63,009 nt of DNA from Phycisphaerales bacterium UBA2421 (GCA_002343075.1 DDRH01000057.1:341-63349); one strand, 5' to 3'; shown: positions 16,594-26,177, counted from the stretch's first letter. The notes: generated from the letters alone by a model not told the origin. Translations and numbers: made by a program.

Positions 16594-18186
16594 GTGAACA
16601 ACAGCTCGCCGCTTGCCCCGCAATCGACATGGCTCATGCGCGGGACAATTTGCGTTCTCGCTGTCGCCCTTTTTGCACCGTCGATCGCGTTCGAGTTCTC
16701 GGGGTGGGACGACAACGATGTGCTGGCGCGCAACCCTCGGCTGCTCGATCCGACCATTGAAAACCTTGCGTTCTACTGGACGCATTCGCAGTTCGACCTG
16801 TATGTGCCGGTAACGCAAACTGTCTGGTGGATGGCGGCGCTGTTCGCCCGCGCGACTGACGAAGACGGGGCAACCATCCTCCGGCCCGGCGTTTTCCATT
16901 CCCTCAATGTGCTCCTTCACGCGCTTGCCGGGCTTGGGTGCTTCGAGTTACTGCGCAAGCTGGTGAAGGAACCTCTGATGGCGCTCGCCGGCGCAGCGAT
17001 CTATGTGGCGCACCCGCTGCAGGTGGAGACCGTGTGCTGGGCATCGGCTACAAAAGACCTGCTGGCAGGGGTGTTCGGCATAGCGGCACTGGTGGTCCAC
17101 ACCTCGGATATGCCCGGTCGCCGACGGTGGTGGATCGCCACACTCCTGGCGCTGGCGGCGATGCTCAGCAAACCCTCCGCAGTCACCCTGCCGGCGATTG
17201 CGATACTCCTCGATACCGGGCTGCGCGGCGTGCCGCTTCGCGCGGCGCTGTTGCGATGCCTGCCGTGGATCATCGTTGCGATCCCTGTCATGGTCGTCGC
17301 AAAACTGGTTCAGCAAGGCTATCCGGGGACCGATTACGGCCCGGCGGCGCGGGGTTCGGTCGTGCTATTCAGCCTCGGCTTCTACCTCGTCAAACTCGTC
17401 TGGCCGATGAGTCTCGCGTTCGACTATGGCCACACCCCCGCCGCCGTTGTGGAACGATCTTCCTCGCTGCTTCACTTCGCGTTCCTGACTGCGGTGAGCA
17501 TCGTGTGTGCGGCGACGTGGAAGCGGTATCGACCGCTGTCGATCGGGCTTGGCATCTTCTTCGTTGCAATGCTGCCTGTGCTGGGGTTGCTGCCGTTTGA
17601 TTTCCAGATTTATTCAACCGTCGGCGATCACTACGTTTACCTCGGCATGCTCGGCGCGGCACTCATCGCAGCGTCTCTCCCTCGGAAGTGCTTCATTATT
17701 CTGGTTGGGATTTGTATCGCCGCGATTGTGCTGTCGAGCCAGCAGGCGCGCACCTGGCGGTCGGTCGAGTCCATGGCTCGGCACAATCTAACGGTGAACC
17801 CTGGAAGCTGGTCGTCGATGAACAACCTCGCACCTCAACTGGCGAAAGCAGGTGATATCTCTGGCGCGATTTCGCTTGCAGAGAGGGCACGCGCGTTGAA
17901 GGACGTGGAAATCACGCGAAAAACCCACGCCGACGTCCTCCTCGCTCGCGCTGAGGCCGAAGCCGCCAACGGCGACCCCGCCGCGGCGATTGCCACCTAT
18001 CACGAGTCGCTTGCGCTGAACCCGCGCGCCGGGGTCGCCTGGACCAACCTCGCCGCTACCCTTGCCGAAGCGGGCCGGCTTGAGGAAGCGCTGGCCGCCT
18101 ACGAAAAGGCAGCCGAAATCGACTCGACCGACTTCACCGCCCGAGTCGGCATGCGCGCGGTGAAGGATGCGATGGAAAACCGATGA
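16594..18186 (+). CDS. Polytopic membrane protein with C-terminal TPR repeats
   Basis: About 530 residues. The first 390 or so hold roughly ten membrane segments with a GT-C glycosyltransferase-like layout: an early DDND (WDDNDVLARNPRLLD) after the first segment and HPLQVETVCWASATKDLLAG, as in TMTC-type proteins. The C-terminal 130 residues are TPR repeats (NPRAGVAWTNLAATLAEAGR, LEEALAAYEKAAEID). It may transfer a lipid-linked sugar to protein at the membrane; this rests on layout only. No ATG with a ribosome site fits. GTG at 16594 is used; TTG at 16585 and ATG at 16636 are alternatives. Confidence 0.75.
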   Translation: MNNSSPLAPQSTWLMRGTICVLAVALFAPSIAFEFSGWDDNDVLARNPRLLDPTIENLAFYWTHSQFDLYVPVTQTVWWMAALFARATDEDGATILRPGVFHSLNVLLHALAGLGCFELLRKLVKEPLMALAGAAIYVAHPLQVETVCWASATKDLLAGVFGIAALVVHTSDMPGRRRWWIATLLALAAMLSKPSAVTLPAIAILLDTGLRGVPLRAALLRCLPWIIVAIPVMVVAKLVQQGYPGTDYGPAARGSVVLFSLGFYLVKLVWPMSLAFDYGHTPAAVVERSSSLLHFAFLTAVSIVCAATWKRYRPLSIGLGIFFVAMLPVLGLLPFDFQIYSTVGDHYVYLGMLGAALIAASLPRKCFIILVGICIAAIVLSSQQARTWRSVESMARHNLTVNPGSWSSMNNLAPQLAKAGDISGAISLAERARALKDVEITRKTHADVLLARAEAEAANGDPAAAIATYHESLALNPRAGVAWTNLAATLAEAGRLEEALAAYEKAAEIDSTDFTARVGMRAVKDAMENR

Positions 18187-18227
18187 ACCAGGCCAGACCA
18201 TTCCACCGAAACTGCGCGTCGTCACCG

Positions 18228-19991
18228 CTAAGCCAGCCGCGACTCGACGTACTTCTGATGCGTGGCAAGATAAGTCTCGCGAATGATGGCTCTTACCTTC
18301 GCAGCGTCCGGAAACTTCGCGGAGAAACCGGGCAGCACAGGGTCGATCGCCGACTCCGCCGCGGCGATGAGATGATGGATGAGATCGATCGGATTCTCAT
18401 CACCCACCGCAATCCGCACCATCGTCGGGCTGATGCCCGCTTCGGCAAGTTGCTGCGCGTTAAGCTCGCTGTGGGTGGTGAGTGCCGGGCATGCAACGAT
18501 CGTGTTGCTCTGGCCGAGGCTGATCATGTGGCCAAACGTCGGCGACAGGCTGTCGAAAAACCGTTGAAAAACCTCGCGCGGAATCTCGCCAAAATCGGCA
18601 GTGAAAAGCGGTGCCGGCATGCCCAGGTGCAGTTGCTGCCGCATCAGCTTATGGTTCGGATCGGTCGGCAGCGCGTTGCAGCGCACCCTGATCTGCGGAT
18701 GACTCGAAAGAAACTGAGCGAGCACCTGCGTGTTGATCACCTTCGTCAACATGCGCCCTTCGAGTGTCTTTGCTCCCTGCAGTACTTCAAACGCTGCGTC
18801 GGCATTCAGCACACCCCCTTTGACGTAGTACACGTTCCAGAACATCGTCTGATCCCAGTTCACGCCGTTCATGCTCTGGCCCTTGGGAATGAACATGTCT
18901 TCATTCCGACCGATCACCCCGCCGGCGAGAACGCTTCCCGTGCCGCTGATGTCTTTCGTGTAGCTGTGCATGACGAAGTCCGGCCGCTCGGCGGGGTCTT
19001 TGCGCTGCAGGGGCCGATGCAGAAACGGCGTGCCGACGGTGGCATCGAGAATCACGCGCAAGCCGTGTGCATGGGCCGACCTGCAAATCGCAGGAACATC
19101 CAGCACATAGCCATGTGGATTGCAAGGCGATTCGAGATAGACGTAAATCTTCCGCCCCTCTTTCAATCGATCGGCATACTTGCCCTGCACTTCTGCCAGC
19201 TTTTTCTCGAATGCCGGCGCGTCGTAGCCATCAAAAAACTCGACACCGACATTGAGATTGCCCGGCTTGGCAAACCAGTCATGAATGAGCTGATGCGCCC
19301 CGCCGTAGATGTTTCGCGCATGGATAACGATGTCTTCGCGCCCGAGCACATGCGACAAGATACAATCGATCGCTGCCATGCCGCTGCTGAAATTCCACGC
19401 CATGTAGTCGGTGGCGTAAGGCCCGCATTCGAGATCGACGATGTAGTTGGCCAGGCTCACGCTCGTGGGGTTGAGAAACCGCGCATACACTTCGAGCAGC
19501 ATCTCCTTGCCCTGAAACGCATCTTCGATCCACTCGGCACAGGCATAGATGTATGTCGCGGTGCGTGTGATCACCGGCGTGGCGCTGAACATCGCGGTGA
19601 TATTGTCAAACGGCGAGTAGGGCCCCTTGGCGGTCTGCGAGCTGAGCGAATAGCCCAGGCTCTGATAGGTCCGGCGAGTCGGCTGCTGAAGGTTGTCGAT
19701 CACCTTGGCGAGCTGGAAGCAGAGGAACTTCTTGGCATTGAAGTAGGCAATACGGTCGGAACGATCGAGCGAATCAATGGTCTGCAGCGTCATCCGCCAG
19801 AGGTCGTTCAGGTCGGCGTGCGTTTCGTAAATGCGGCGGGCAATTCGCGCAAGCGTCAGCCCGTACTCGGTGCGCGCGTCGATGCCAAAATGCTGCATCT
19901 GCTCGGCCACGAGCGAATCCAAATCCGTGGCAGCACTCGAATTGCGCCGCGGGGAAAGAAGCTTGTACGAATCGATTGGTGAGACATCCAT
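18228..19991 (-). CDS. Cys/Met-metabolism PLP-dependent enzyme with N-terminal extension
   Basis: A 587-residue member of the trans-sulfuration family (cystathionine synthase/lyase, O-acylhomoserine sulfhydrylase). Motifs are YARFLNPTS (169-177), SSGMAAID (202-209), YLESPCNPHG (285-294), D316 in ILDAT and HSYTKDISGTGS with the PLP lysine at 346. Family members are usually 380-430 residues; here about 120 helical residues precede the fold. The ATG at 19991 has a GGAGG box. The exact reaction, lyase or synthase, cannot be read. A palindrome at 20043-20060 may be its operator. Confidence 0.85.
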   Translation of the reverse strand: MDVSPIDSYKLLSPRRNSSAATDLDSLVAEQMQHFGIDARTEYGLTLARIARRIYETHADLNDLWRMTLQTIDSLDRSDRIAYFNAKKFLCFQLAKVIDNLQQPTRRTYQSLGYSLSSQTAKGPYSPFDNITAMFSATPVITRTATYIYACAEWIEDAFQGKEMLLEVYARFLNPTSVSLANYIVDLECGPYATDYMAWNFSSGMAAIDCILSHVLGREDIVIHARNIYGGAHQLIHDWFAKPGNLNVGVEFFDGYDAPAFEKKLAEVQGKYADRLKEGRKIYVYLESPCNPHGYVLDVPAICRSAHAHGLRVILDATVGTPFLHRPLQRKDPAERPDFVMHSYTKDISGTGSVLAGGVIGRNEDMFIPKGQSMNGVNWDQTMFWNVYYVKGGVLNADAAFEVLQGAKTLEGRMLTKVINTQVLAQFLSSHPQIRVRCNALPTDPNHKLMRQQLHLGMPAPLFTADFGEIPREVFQRFFDSLSPTFGHMISLGQSNTIVACPALTTHSELNAQQLAEAGISPTMVRIAVGDENPIDLIHHLIAAAESAIDPVLPGFSAKFPDAAKVRAIIRETYLATHQKYVESRLA

Positions 19992-20042
19992 GGAACGGTC
20001 CTCCGGACAAAAGAGCGATTCAAGATCGATCCAGTGTACGGA

Positions 20043-20060
20043 TTTCCGATATATTGGAAA
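20043..20060. promoter_or_regulatory. Near-perfect 18-base palindrome upstream of the PLP enzyme gene
   Basis: TTTCCGATATATTGGAAA is an inverted repeat with one mismatched pair. It lies 52 bases upstream of the ATG at 19991, where a repressor site or a -10-like AT-rich core could sit. It matches no operator I recognise. Confidence 0.4.
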
Positions 20061-20161
20061 GGCGATGAGCCATGCACGGCCGTCCAAATCAAGGGTATGC
20101 AGACACTTACGCGGATGCTTGCCATGGTATCGCGATACGGAGTCTCGCGATGCGCCGATGG

Positions 20162-20908
20162 TTAGCGTCGCAGGTATCGATTCGGCAGATTCTCGAGTGG
20201 GGGCACGACTCTCCCCGCCGCCGCCAGAAGCAGCGACAGGTTGGCATAGATGTCAGATTCGGTGCGATGAACCTGCGGGAGCAGGCCCATCTGTGCGTAG
20301 GAGATCGGGCTTACATCAAACATCGCCGTTTCCCACTCATACCCCTTGCCCCAGGTAATGCCCGCGAGCCGGATATCAGCGTGTGCGCCGGCATCGAGCA
20401 AGAGCCGCATGATCGGCGCGGAGCGGTTGGCATGCGAGTTCACAGTGTGGAACAACGGCGTCTGCCCATTCAGCCCATGCTCGTCGACGGCCGCGGTCGC
20501 GTTTACATCGGCACCCGCTTCGATCAGCGCGCGAGCTGCATTCAGATTTCCATACTCTGCTGCAACATGGAGAAGTGTCGCGCCGATCAGGGGCGTGAAC
20601 GCGGACCGCAATGACGTTCGATGCTGCAACAGAGACGGCGACACCCGCACCGCTGCCGCGACCGCGGCACCATCGTCAAGTAGAACCGGCATCAGAACCG
20701 GATCGTCCAAAGTTGCGCCGCGATCAAGGAGCAAACGGATGCAATCGCCGAGTCGATCGGAACGGGTATACTCACCGAGCAGCCAATCAAGCGGCCGCTT
20801 GCCGCGGACTGGCAACGCCGCGCTCGCCCCGTCGTCGAGGGCTTGACGAATCTGCTCGACCTGATGGCCCTCGAAAGCGAGTAAAAGCTGTCCGGCGATG
20901 TCATCCAT
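20162..20908 (-). CDS. Ankyrin-repeat protein
   Basis: A 248-residue soluble protein with ankyrin repeats, a protein-protein interaction fold. Clear units are GATLLHVAAEYGNLNAARAL followed by IEAGADVNATA, and GQTPLFHTVNSHANRS with MRLLLDAGAHADIR; a more degenerate unit is near residues 28-70 (LDWLLGEYTRSDRLGDCIRL). There is no signal peptide. The partner is unknown. It lies upstream of the PLP enzyme gene on the same strand but is separated from it by 170 bases and a palindrome. Confidence 0.88.
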   Translation of the reverse strand: MDDIAGQLLLAFEGHQVEQIRQALDDGASAALPVRGKRPLDWLLGEYTRSDRLGDCIRLLLDRGATLDDPVLMPVLLDDGAAVAAAVRVSPSLLQHRTSLRSAFTPLIGATLLHVAAEYGNLNAARALIEAGADVNATAAVDEHGLNGQTPLFHTVNSHANRSAPIMRLLLDAGAHADIRLAGITWGKGYEWETAMFDVSPISYAQMGLLPQVHRTESDIYANLSLLLAAAGRVVPPLENLPNRYLRR

Positions 20909-20970
20909 TGCACAGGTGCCTTGTAAGACTGCTCTTCAAAAGACGTCTCTTGCAAACAGGACTGACTGAT

Positions 20971-21342
20971 TCAGGTTGCCTGGTAAAACTGCAACCCGTT
21001 CGCCGCCGGGTCGTGAAGATGGAACTCTCGCGTGCCCCAGGCTGTATCGCGCACCGCCGAGGAAGGGCTAAGCCCGCCGGCCGCGGCAAAGTCGGCAAAC
21101 AACGAGTCTACATCATCCACATAAAACCGATAAGTCGGTCGATCCAGCCCCGGCGGAAAGTCGGCGGCGTCGTGCCACTGCAGGTGAAGCTCCACCCCAT
21201 CGCGCCGAACGCAGGCGTATCTCGGCGCGGCGGGGCTATCAAGAAACACCGAGGCGAACCCGAGGCGCGCAAAAAACGCCACCGATTCGTTCACATCGCG
21301 CGCCATCAAAACTGGGTGCACCGCCTTGATCGTTGCTGGCAT
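20971..21342 (-). CDS. VOC-family (glyoxalase/bleomycin-resistance-like) protein
   Basis: A 123-residue vicinal-oxygen-chelate domain protein. It shows the paired beta-alpha-beta-beta-beta units: AVHPVLMARDVNESVAFFAR, then YACVRRDGVELHLQW, YRFYVDDVDSLFADFAAAGG, and the terminal REFHLHDPAANGLQFYQ. Proteins of this kind bind a metal or a hydrophobic ligand; the pattern fits bleomycin-resistance-like or lyase members, and no substrate can be assigned. It is upstream of the ankyrin gene with 62 bases between. Confidence 0.85.
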   Translation of the reverse strand: MPATIKAVHPVLMARDVNESVAFFARLGFASVFLDSPAAPRYACVRRDGVELHLQWHDAADFPPGLDRPTYRFYVDDVDSLFADFAAAGGLSPSSAVRDTAWGTREFHLHDPAANGLQFYQAT

Positions 21343-21429
21343 GGCTAAACTCCTCGGGTCAGAGGCAACTCGGGTCGAACAGTTTGACGTTGACTCACAC
21401 CAGGCCGACAGATAACCTGATCGTTCACT

Positions 21430-21516
21430 GGAGGCGTGGCAGAGTGGTTGAATGCGCCGGTCTTGAAAACCGGAGTGCCCGCAAGGGTACCGTGGGTTCG
21501 AATCCTACCGCCTCCG
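21430..21516 (+). tRNA. tRNA-Ser (anticodon UGA)
   Basis: An 87-base class II tRNA. The acceptor arms GGAGGCG and CGCCTCC pair perfectly, the anticodon arm reads CCGGTCTTGAAAACCGG with TGA as anticodon, a variable arm is present (GTGCCCGCAAGGGTACC) and the T arm has GTTCGAATC. CCA is not encoded. It faces the end of the RNase R gene, 13 bases away. Confidence 0.97.
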
Positions 21517-21529
21517 TTACTGAACCGTC

Positions 21530-23896
21530 CTACCGCCTCGGCCGTCGGCCTTTCTTCTTCTGCTCCTTCGGCCGGCGGGTCTTGTGCTTCTTACCGGTTC
21601 CGAAATTCGTCCCGCGTTTGCCCTTCTTCTTGGCTGCCTGCGTACCGTGCAACGGGACGCCTCGGGATTGCTCGGCTAGTTGGCTGATGTGCAACCCGAG
21701 TTCCCGGCGGGGTAAGTCTACCTTCACGACCACGACTTTCACAAAGTCGCCAATCTTGATGCGTGTCCCCGTCCGCTGCCCGCGGACCAGCCCGCCTCGC
21801 TCGTCTACATCCCACCAGTCGTCGAGCAGATCTTCGTAGCGAATCAACCCGTCGACAAGATACTCGCGAATCTGGACGAAAATGCCGAAGTTGGTGATTC
21901 CCGTGACCACGCCCGCAAACTCATCGCCGATACGGCCTTGCATGAGCGTGAGGATCTTCACTTGCCGCAGTTCGCGTTCGGCATCTTCGCTACGGCGTTC
22001 TGTGAAGCTGATGCGCTTGCCGGTCTGAACCAGATCCTCAACGCTCGGAACATCCTCCGGATCGATGCGCACCCTCTTCCCCGCCCCGCGCGACTTGCCC
22101 GCGGGGCTGAACTCACGCGCCCCACCGGCATCGAAGTATGCATCGAGCAATCGATGAATCGTCAGGTCGGCATACCGCCGGATGGGCGAGGTGAAATGGC
22201 AATAGTGGTCGCTTGCCAGTGCATAATGGCCGATCGGCTTGGGTGCGTACTCGGCGCGCGTGAGGCTCTTGAGCACCGCGAGATTGATGGCAAACTCTTC
22301 CGGCGTTCCCTTGACCGACTTCAGCAGTGCCTGAATCGCATGCCGGTCAAGCACCTTGGGCAATCGATGGCCCGCCACTTGTACAAACTGCCGTAAACGC
22401 TCGCTGCCCTGAATCTCAGGCTCGGGATGTGTACGACGGAGGAAGGGGACATTCAGCCGGTCCAACAGCCTTGCGACTGCTTCGTTGGCTTCGACCATGA
22501 ACATCTCAATCAGTGTGTGCGTGAAGCTGGTGTCTTCGGGCACCGCATCGATCACCTTGCCATCCTGATCGAGAACCAACTCCACTTCCGGCAGATTCAG
22601 CACCAACTGCCCGGCGGCGTGACGGCGCTTCTGGATGCGCCTGGCCAGTTCGTCCATCTGCATCAACAGATCGACCACCGCGCGCGGGTAATCGCTGCGC
22701 CGGCGCGATCCATCGGGATGGCGGATGTCGTTCTTGCCGTCGATGATGTCTTGCGCCTCGGTATAACGCAGCCGCCGGGCCGACTTGATGATCGTGTTGG
22801 CAAATCGGGTGCGAACGGGCTTCGCATCCTCCCCGATCGTGATAAACGCGCTCTTGCAAAGCCGCGGCACGCCCTCCTGCAAGCTGCACACACCGTTGCT
22901 GAGCACTTCGGGCAGCATTGGTATCACGAAACCGGGAAAGTAGGTGCTGTTGCCGCGTTTCGAGGCCTCCTCATCGAGCGCCGACCCTTCGCGAACGAAG
23001 TAAGAAACATCGGCGATGTGCACGCCGAGTTCGATCAAACCGTCATCGGTCGGCGTGAGTGAAATGGCGTCGTCATAGTCTTTGGCGTCGTCCGGGTCGA
23101 TCGTGCAGATCACTTCGCGGGTCAGATCGAGCCGGCTGGCCGTTTCCTCCTGCGGATCGAACGTGGCTACGGCGTTGGTCGCTTCGCGCTTGCAGCTATC
23201 CGGAAAACTGCTCGGCAGATTGAACTGCACGATGACGCTCTTGAGATCCACATCCTTCTCACCCGCCGCGCCCAGGACTTCGGTGATGACACCCTGCGGG
23301 CGCGTGCTGTCGGTGGGCCATTGCGTAAGCTCGACCACAATCTTGGTGCCCGCGCGGATGTGGCGGGTCGCGGCGTCGGGGGTGAGCACCGGCTGGGTGA
23401 GGGTGTTGCCGTCCGGGAACATCATCCATTCGCCGTGCACCTTCTGAAGCGTACCCACAAATGTCTGATGGGTTCGCTCGATGACTTCGATCACCCTGCC
23501 GGTAAACATCTGTTTACCGTCGCGCTGGCTCCGACTGGTAATGACTGCTGCGACAATATCACCGGTGATGGCCCCGCCGTGATTGCCTTCGGGAATGAAC
23601 AGGTCTTCGTGGCCAGTCGGGTCGGTCGGGACGACAAAGCCGAAGCCGCGCTTGTTATGGCGGTAGTGCCCGATGATGCGATTGCTGGCCTGTTTCGCCG
23701 CCGGCAGCACAATCGCCCCGCCGGCACCGAGGGCCACTCGGCCTTCATGCATCAACTCGCGGAGCGCGTCCCGAAACGCGCCGTAATGCGATTCACCGGC
23801 TACATCCAGCGCCTTGGCCAGCTTTCGCGGCCGCTGGGGGCGGTAATTGGGGTGCTTGATAAGATCAACGATGCGAGATGGAAGGTCGTGGGCCAC
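21530..23896 (-). CDS. rnr: Ribonuclease R
   Basis: RNase R is a processive 3'-to-5' exoribonuclease that degrades structured RNA. The 788-residue product has an N-terminal winged-helix region, cold-shock domains (HKRGFGFVVPTDPTGHEDLF), the catalytic RNB domain with the acidic cluster DPDDAKDYDDAISL, an S1 domain near residues 665-745 (EFAGVVTGITNFGIFVQIRE) and a strongly basic tail (KKGKRGTNFGTGKKHKTRR). Domain order and size match RNase R; RNase II would lack the long basic tail. The start is GTG. The preceding gene is a small membrane protein. Confidence 0.95.
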   Translation of the reverse strand: MAHDLPSRIVDLIKHPNYRPQRPRKLAKALDVAGESHYGAFRDALRELMHEGRVALGAGGAIVLPAAKQASNRIIGHYRHNKRGFGFVVPTDPTGHEDLFIPEGNHGGAITGDIVAAVITSRSQRDGKQMFTGRVIEVIERTHQTFVGTLQKVHGEWMMFPDGNTLTQPVLTPDAATRHIRAGTKIVVELTQWPTDSTRPQGVITEVLGAAGEKDVDLKSVIVQFNLPSSFPDSCKREATNAVATFDPQEETASRLDLTREVICTIDPDDAKDYDDAISLTPTDDGLIELGVHIADVSYFVREGSALDEEASKRGNSTYFPGFVIPMLPEVLSNGVCSLQEGVPRLCKSAFITIGEDAKPVRTRFANTIIKSARRLRYTEAQDIIDGKNDIRHPDGSRRRSDYPRAVVDLLMQMDELARRIQKRRHAAGQLVLNLPEVELVLDQDGKVIDAVPEDTSFTHTLIEMFMVEANEAVARLLDRLNVPFLRRTHPEPEIQGSERLRQFVQVAGHRLPKVLDRHAIQALLKSVKGTPEEFAINLAVLKSLTRAEYAPKPIGHYALASDHYCHFTSPIRRYADLTIHRLLDAYFDAGGAREFSPAGKSRGAGKRVRIDPEDVPSVEDLVQTGKRISFTERRSEDAERELRQVKILTLMQGRIGDEFAGVVTGITNFGIFVQIREYLVDGLIRYEDLLDDWWDVDERGGLVRGQRTGTRIKIGDFVKVVVVKVDLPRRELGLHISQLAEQSRGVPLHGTQAAKKKGKRGTNFGTGKKHKTRRPKEQKKKGRRPRR

Positions 23897-23943
23897 AGTG
23901 AGGTGAGTTGTACCGACTCCCGCGGTCGAGCGATACGGCGGGG

Positions 23944-24258
23944 CTATTCTTGCCTGTGATAAAGCGCAACAACCTCGTCGCGGCGCACCCGATGCAGTTC
24001 GTCACCCTGCTTGAGAATGAGCATCTCATCATCCAGCAGGAGCACGCTGCCGCAGAGGTTGAGCGGAGTCATATCAAACTCGCCCGGCTCGCAGACCGCC
24101 GTTACCTCGTCGCCAACGGCGAAGTCATCAAACCGCACCACCGACGCCGCCGGTCGATCGGCAATGGGTGCCGCATCCCCCGCCGACAACTGCGCCGCGA
24201 TAACCGCAGCCGACAAGATCATGAGCATCAACCCGATCTGATTGATCGCATTTCGCAC
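23944..24258 (-). CDS. Small exported or membrane-anchored hypothetical protein
   Basis: A 104-residue protein with an N-terminal hydrophobic segment (IGLMLMILSAAVIAAQL) that is a signal anchor or signal peptide. The rest is a small beta-rich domain (VRFDDFAVGDEVTAVCEPGE, VLLLDDEMLILKQGDELHR) containing two cysteines. No family recognised. It sits 47 bases upstream of rnr in the same direction, so the two may be co-transcribed. Confidence 0.65.
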   Translation of the reverse strand: MRNAINQIGLMLMILSAAVIAAQLSAGDAAPIADRPAASVVRFDDFAVGDEVTAVCEPGEFDMTPLNLCGSVLLLDDEMLILKQGDELHRVRRDEVVALYHRQE

Positions 24259-24438
24259 GGCAATTCTCCAAAGCGTCCTTGCTAAGAAGCATGAAGTGTT
24301 CGACCTGCTGATTGTATCGGGAAAATGCCGAATGCAACGTCAAAGTTCGCCGGAATGTTGCGCTACCAAGGCCGCGCACTTGCCAGCCTCGGAGTCGCGG
24401 CGGTTGAGAATGGGCGGAGCGAGGCTGTTAGAAACACA

Positions 24439-24714
24439 TCAGCCCCCCGCAATCGCTGGAACGATGCTGATTTCGTCGCCCGGCTTCACATGCGTGGCCA
24501 GATTGTCGAGGAATCGAATGTCTTCGTCGTTGACATAGACGTTCACAAACCGGTTCAACTCGCCAGGCGACTTAAACAGGCGCTTTTCGATGCCACCGGC
24601 GCGGGCTGTGAGTTGACCAAGCACATCGCCGACGCTACCCCCTTCAAACTGCAGCACGTCAGCCCCATCGGTAAAACTCCGCAGCGGGCTGGGGATTCGA
24701 ACTTTGACTGACAT
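24439..24714 (-). CDS. ThiS/MoaD-family sulfur-carrier protein
   Basis: A 91-residue ubiquitin-fold protein that ends in Gly-Gly (ISIVPAIAGG), the C terminus activated to a thiocarboxylate in ThiS, MoaD and CysO. The body shows VKVRIPSPLRSF, NRFVNVYVNDEDIRFLDN and LATHVKPGDEISIV. The ATG at 24714 has a GAGG box. It lies 99 bases downstream of the threonine-synthase-like gene and so under the same SAM-I riboswitch, which points to sulfur delivery in methionine or homocysteine synthesis. No E1-like MoeB/ThiF or JAMM protease gene is in the window; the GG is already terminal. Confidence 0.85.
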   Translation of the reverse strand: MSVKVRIPSPLRSFTDGADVLQFEGGSVGDVLGQLTARAGGIEKRLFKSPGELNRFVNVYVNDEDIRFLDNLATHVKPGDEISIVPAIAGG

Positions 24715-24813
24715 TTTTAACCTCACGCTTCTGTGAACGGATCTTGCAGATGAGTGCTGAACGATGAATCGAGGCATTGCAGCCAATCTCCAGCGTTCAC
24801 ACTTCATCCATTC

Positions 24814-26082
24814 CTATATCGCTCCCGCCAGCACGGCTTCCTCGATAGAGGCCTTGCCGTTCAGTCGGCGATCAAATTCGTTCAGGCTGGCACCGATTGG
24901 CTCGCTATCGGGCAGGCTACCGCCGAGCGTTTCGATGGTCTTCAAGCCATTTCCTGTGATCCCGATGACAATCGACTCATCTTTCGGAATTCGACCCGAT
25001 TTGATGAGCTTAATCGCCGCAGCGAGCGTTGTTCCGCCGGCGGGTTCGGTCCAGATGCCCTCTGTGGTGGCAAGCAGTCTGATGGCATCGACAATCTCCT
25101 GGTCGGTGGCGCTCGCACCATGCCCGCCGGACTGCTTGATAGCGTTATAGACATAGAAACCGTCGGCTGGGTTGCCGATGGCGATGCTCTTGGCAATGGT
25201 TCGTGGTTTCTGAGGCACAATCACATCGATATTCTTCTCGATCGCCGTGACCACCGGATTGCACCCGGCGGCCTGCGCGGCATAGAACCTGCTCCCGCCG
25301 TTGCTGTCTTCAACCAATCCCAGGTCGATCAACTCCTGATAAGCCTTATGAACCTTTGGCAAGATTGTCCCGCCGGCAACGGGAAGAATCGTGTGCTTCG
25401 GCAGTTTCCACCCGAGCTGTTCGGCGATTTCGTAACCAAAGGTCTTGGCACCTTCGGTGTAGTACGGCCTCAGATTGACGTTTAGAATTGCCCAGCCGTA
25501 TTTGTCGGCGATTTCAGAGCAGAGCCTGTTCACATCGTCGTAATTGCCCTTGATGCGAACGACACTCGGGCCAAACACCTGCGACCCGACGACTTTGCCC
25601 TGCTCAAGGTCATGCGGGATAAAGACAAAGCACTGAAGCCCCGCCGCCGCCGCGTGGGCCGCGACGCTGTTGGCTAAATTGCCGGTGCTCGCGCAGCCGA
25701 CGGTATCGAATCCGAACTCGACGGCTTTGCTGATCGCCACCGAAACGACGCGCTCTTTATAGGAGTAAGTCGGGTAGTTGGCCGAGTCGTCCTTGATATA
25801 CAGTTCCGAGCAGCCGAGCACTTCTGCAAGCCGATCGGCGCGGCGAAGAGGCGTGTTGCCGGAATGAAAACCCGTCACCGGCTTATCCACCGGGAGCAAA
25901 TCAGCCCACCGCCAGACATTTCGCGGCCCCGTGGCGATTTTCTCGCGCGTCACAGTTCTCCGCAGCGCGGCGTAATCGTAAACGACCTCATAAGGCCCAA
26001 AGCAATCTTCACAAACGTGAACGGCCCGGGCCTCCGACCTGCGGCCACACTCACGACACTGTAAACCTTCGACAAATGACAT
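24814..26082 (-). CDS. Threonine-synthase-like PLP enzyme under a SAM riboswitch
   Basis: A 422-residue fold-type II PLP enzyme. An N-terminal zinc ribbon (C9, C12, C24, C27) precedes the synthase domain; NTPLRRADRLAEVLG, SANYPTYSYKER (PLP lysine K109) and STGNLANSVAAHAA follow, with GITGNGLKTIE near the end. By sequence it would be called ThrC, which converts O-phosphohomoserine to threonine. The ATG at 26082 has AAAGGAGT upstream. The SAM-I riboswitch and the downstream Gly-Gly carrier are unusual for threonine synthesis and suggest a homocysteine-forming role, by analogy with CysM using CysO thiocarboxylate. That role is an inference. Confidence 0.88.
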   Translation of the reverse strand: MSFVEGLQCRECGRRSEARAVHVCEDCFGPYEVVYDYAALRRTVTREKIATGPRNVWRWADLLPVDKPVTGFHSGNTPLRRADRLAEVLGCSELYIKDDSANYPTYSYKERVVSVAISKAVEFGFDTVGCASTGNLANSVAAHAAAAGLQCFVFIPHDLEQGKVVGSQVFGPSVVRIKGNYDDVNRLCSEIADKYGWAILNVNLRPYYTEGAKTFGYEIAEQLGWKLPKHTILPVAGGTILPKVHKAYQELIDLGLVEDSNGGSRFYAAQAAGCNPVVTAIEKNIDVIVPQKPRTIAKSIAIGNPADGFYVYNAIKQSGGHGASATDQEIVDAIRLLATTEGIWTEPAGGTTLAAAIKLIKSGRIPKDESIVIGITGNGLKTIETLGGSLPDSEPIGASLNEFDRRLNGKASIEEAVLAGAI

Positions 26083-26177
26083 CTGCGAATACTCCTTTCG
26101 CCCGCCGCGACAGCAATCCGGGCAATTGTTCATAGCGAACAGCCCGGCGTGCCGTGGAGGCAAGAAACGCACTAACG

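Noticed and set aside
18183..19982. 599-codon plus-strand frame opposite the PLP enzyme
   Set aside because: It is a GC-rich antisense shadow: its composition is Arg/His-rich and no domain motif is present, while the minus frame contains a complete PLP enzyme.
21430..21530. Possible integration site at tRNA-Ser
   Set aside because: No integrase, no direct repeat of the tRNA 3' end and no mobile genes follow; the neighbour is RNase R.
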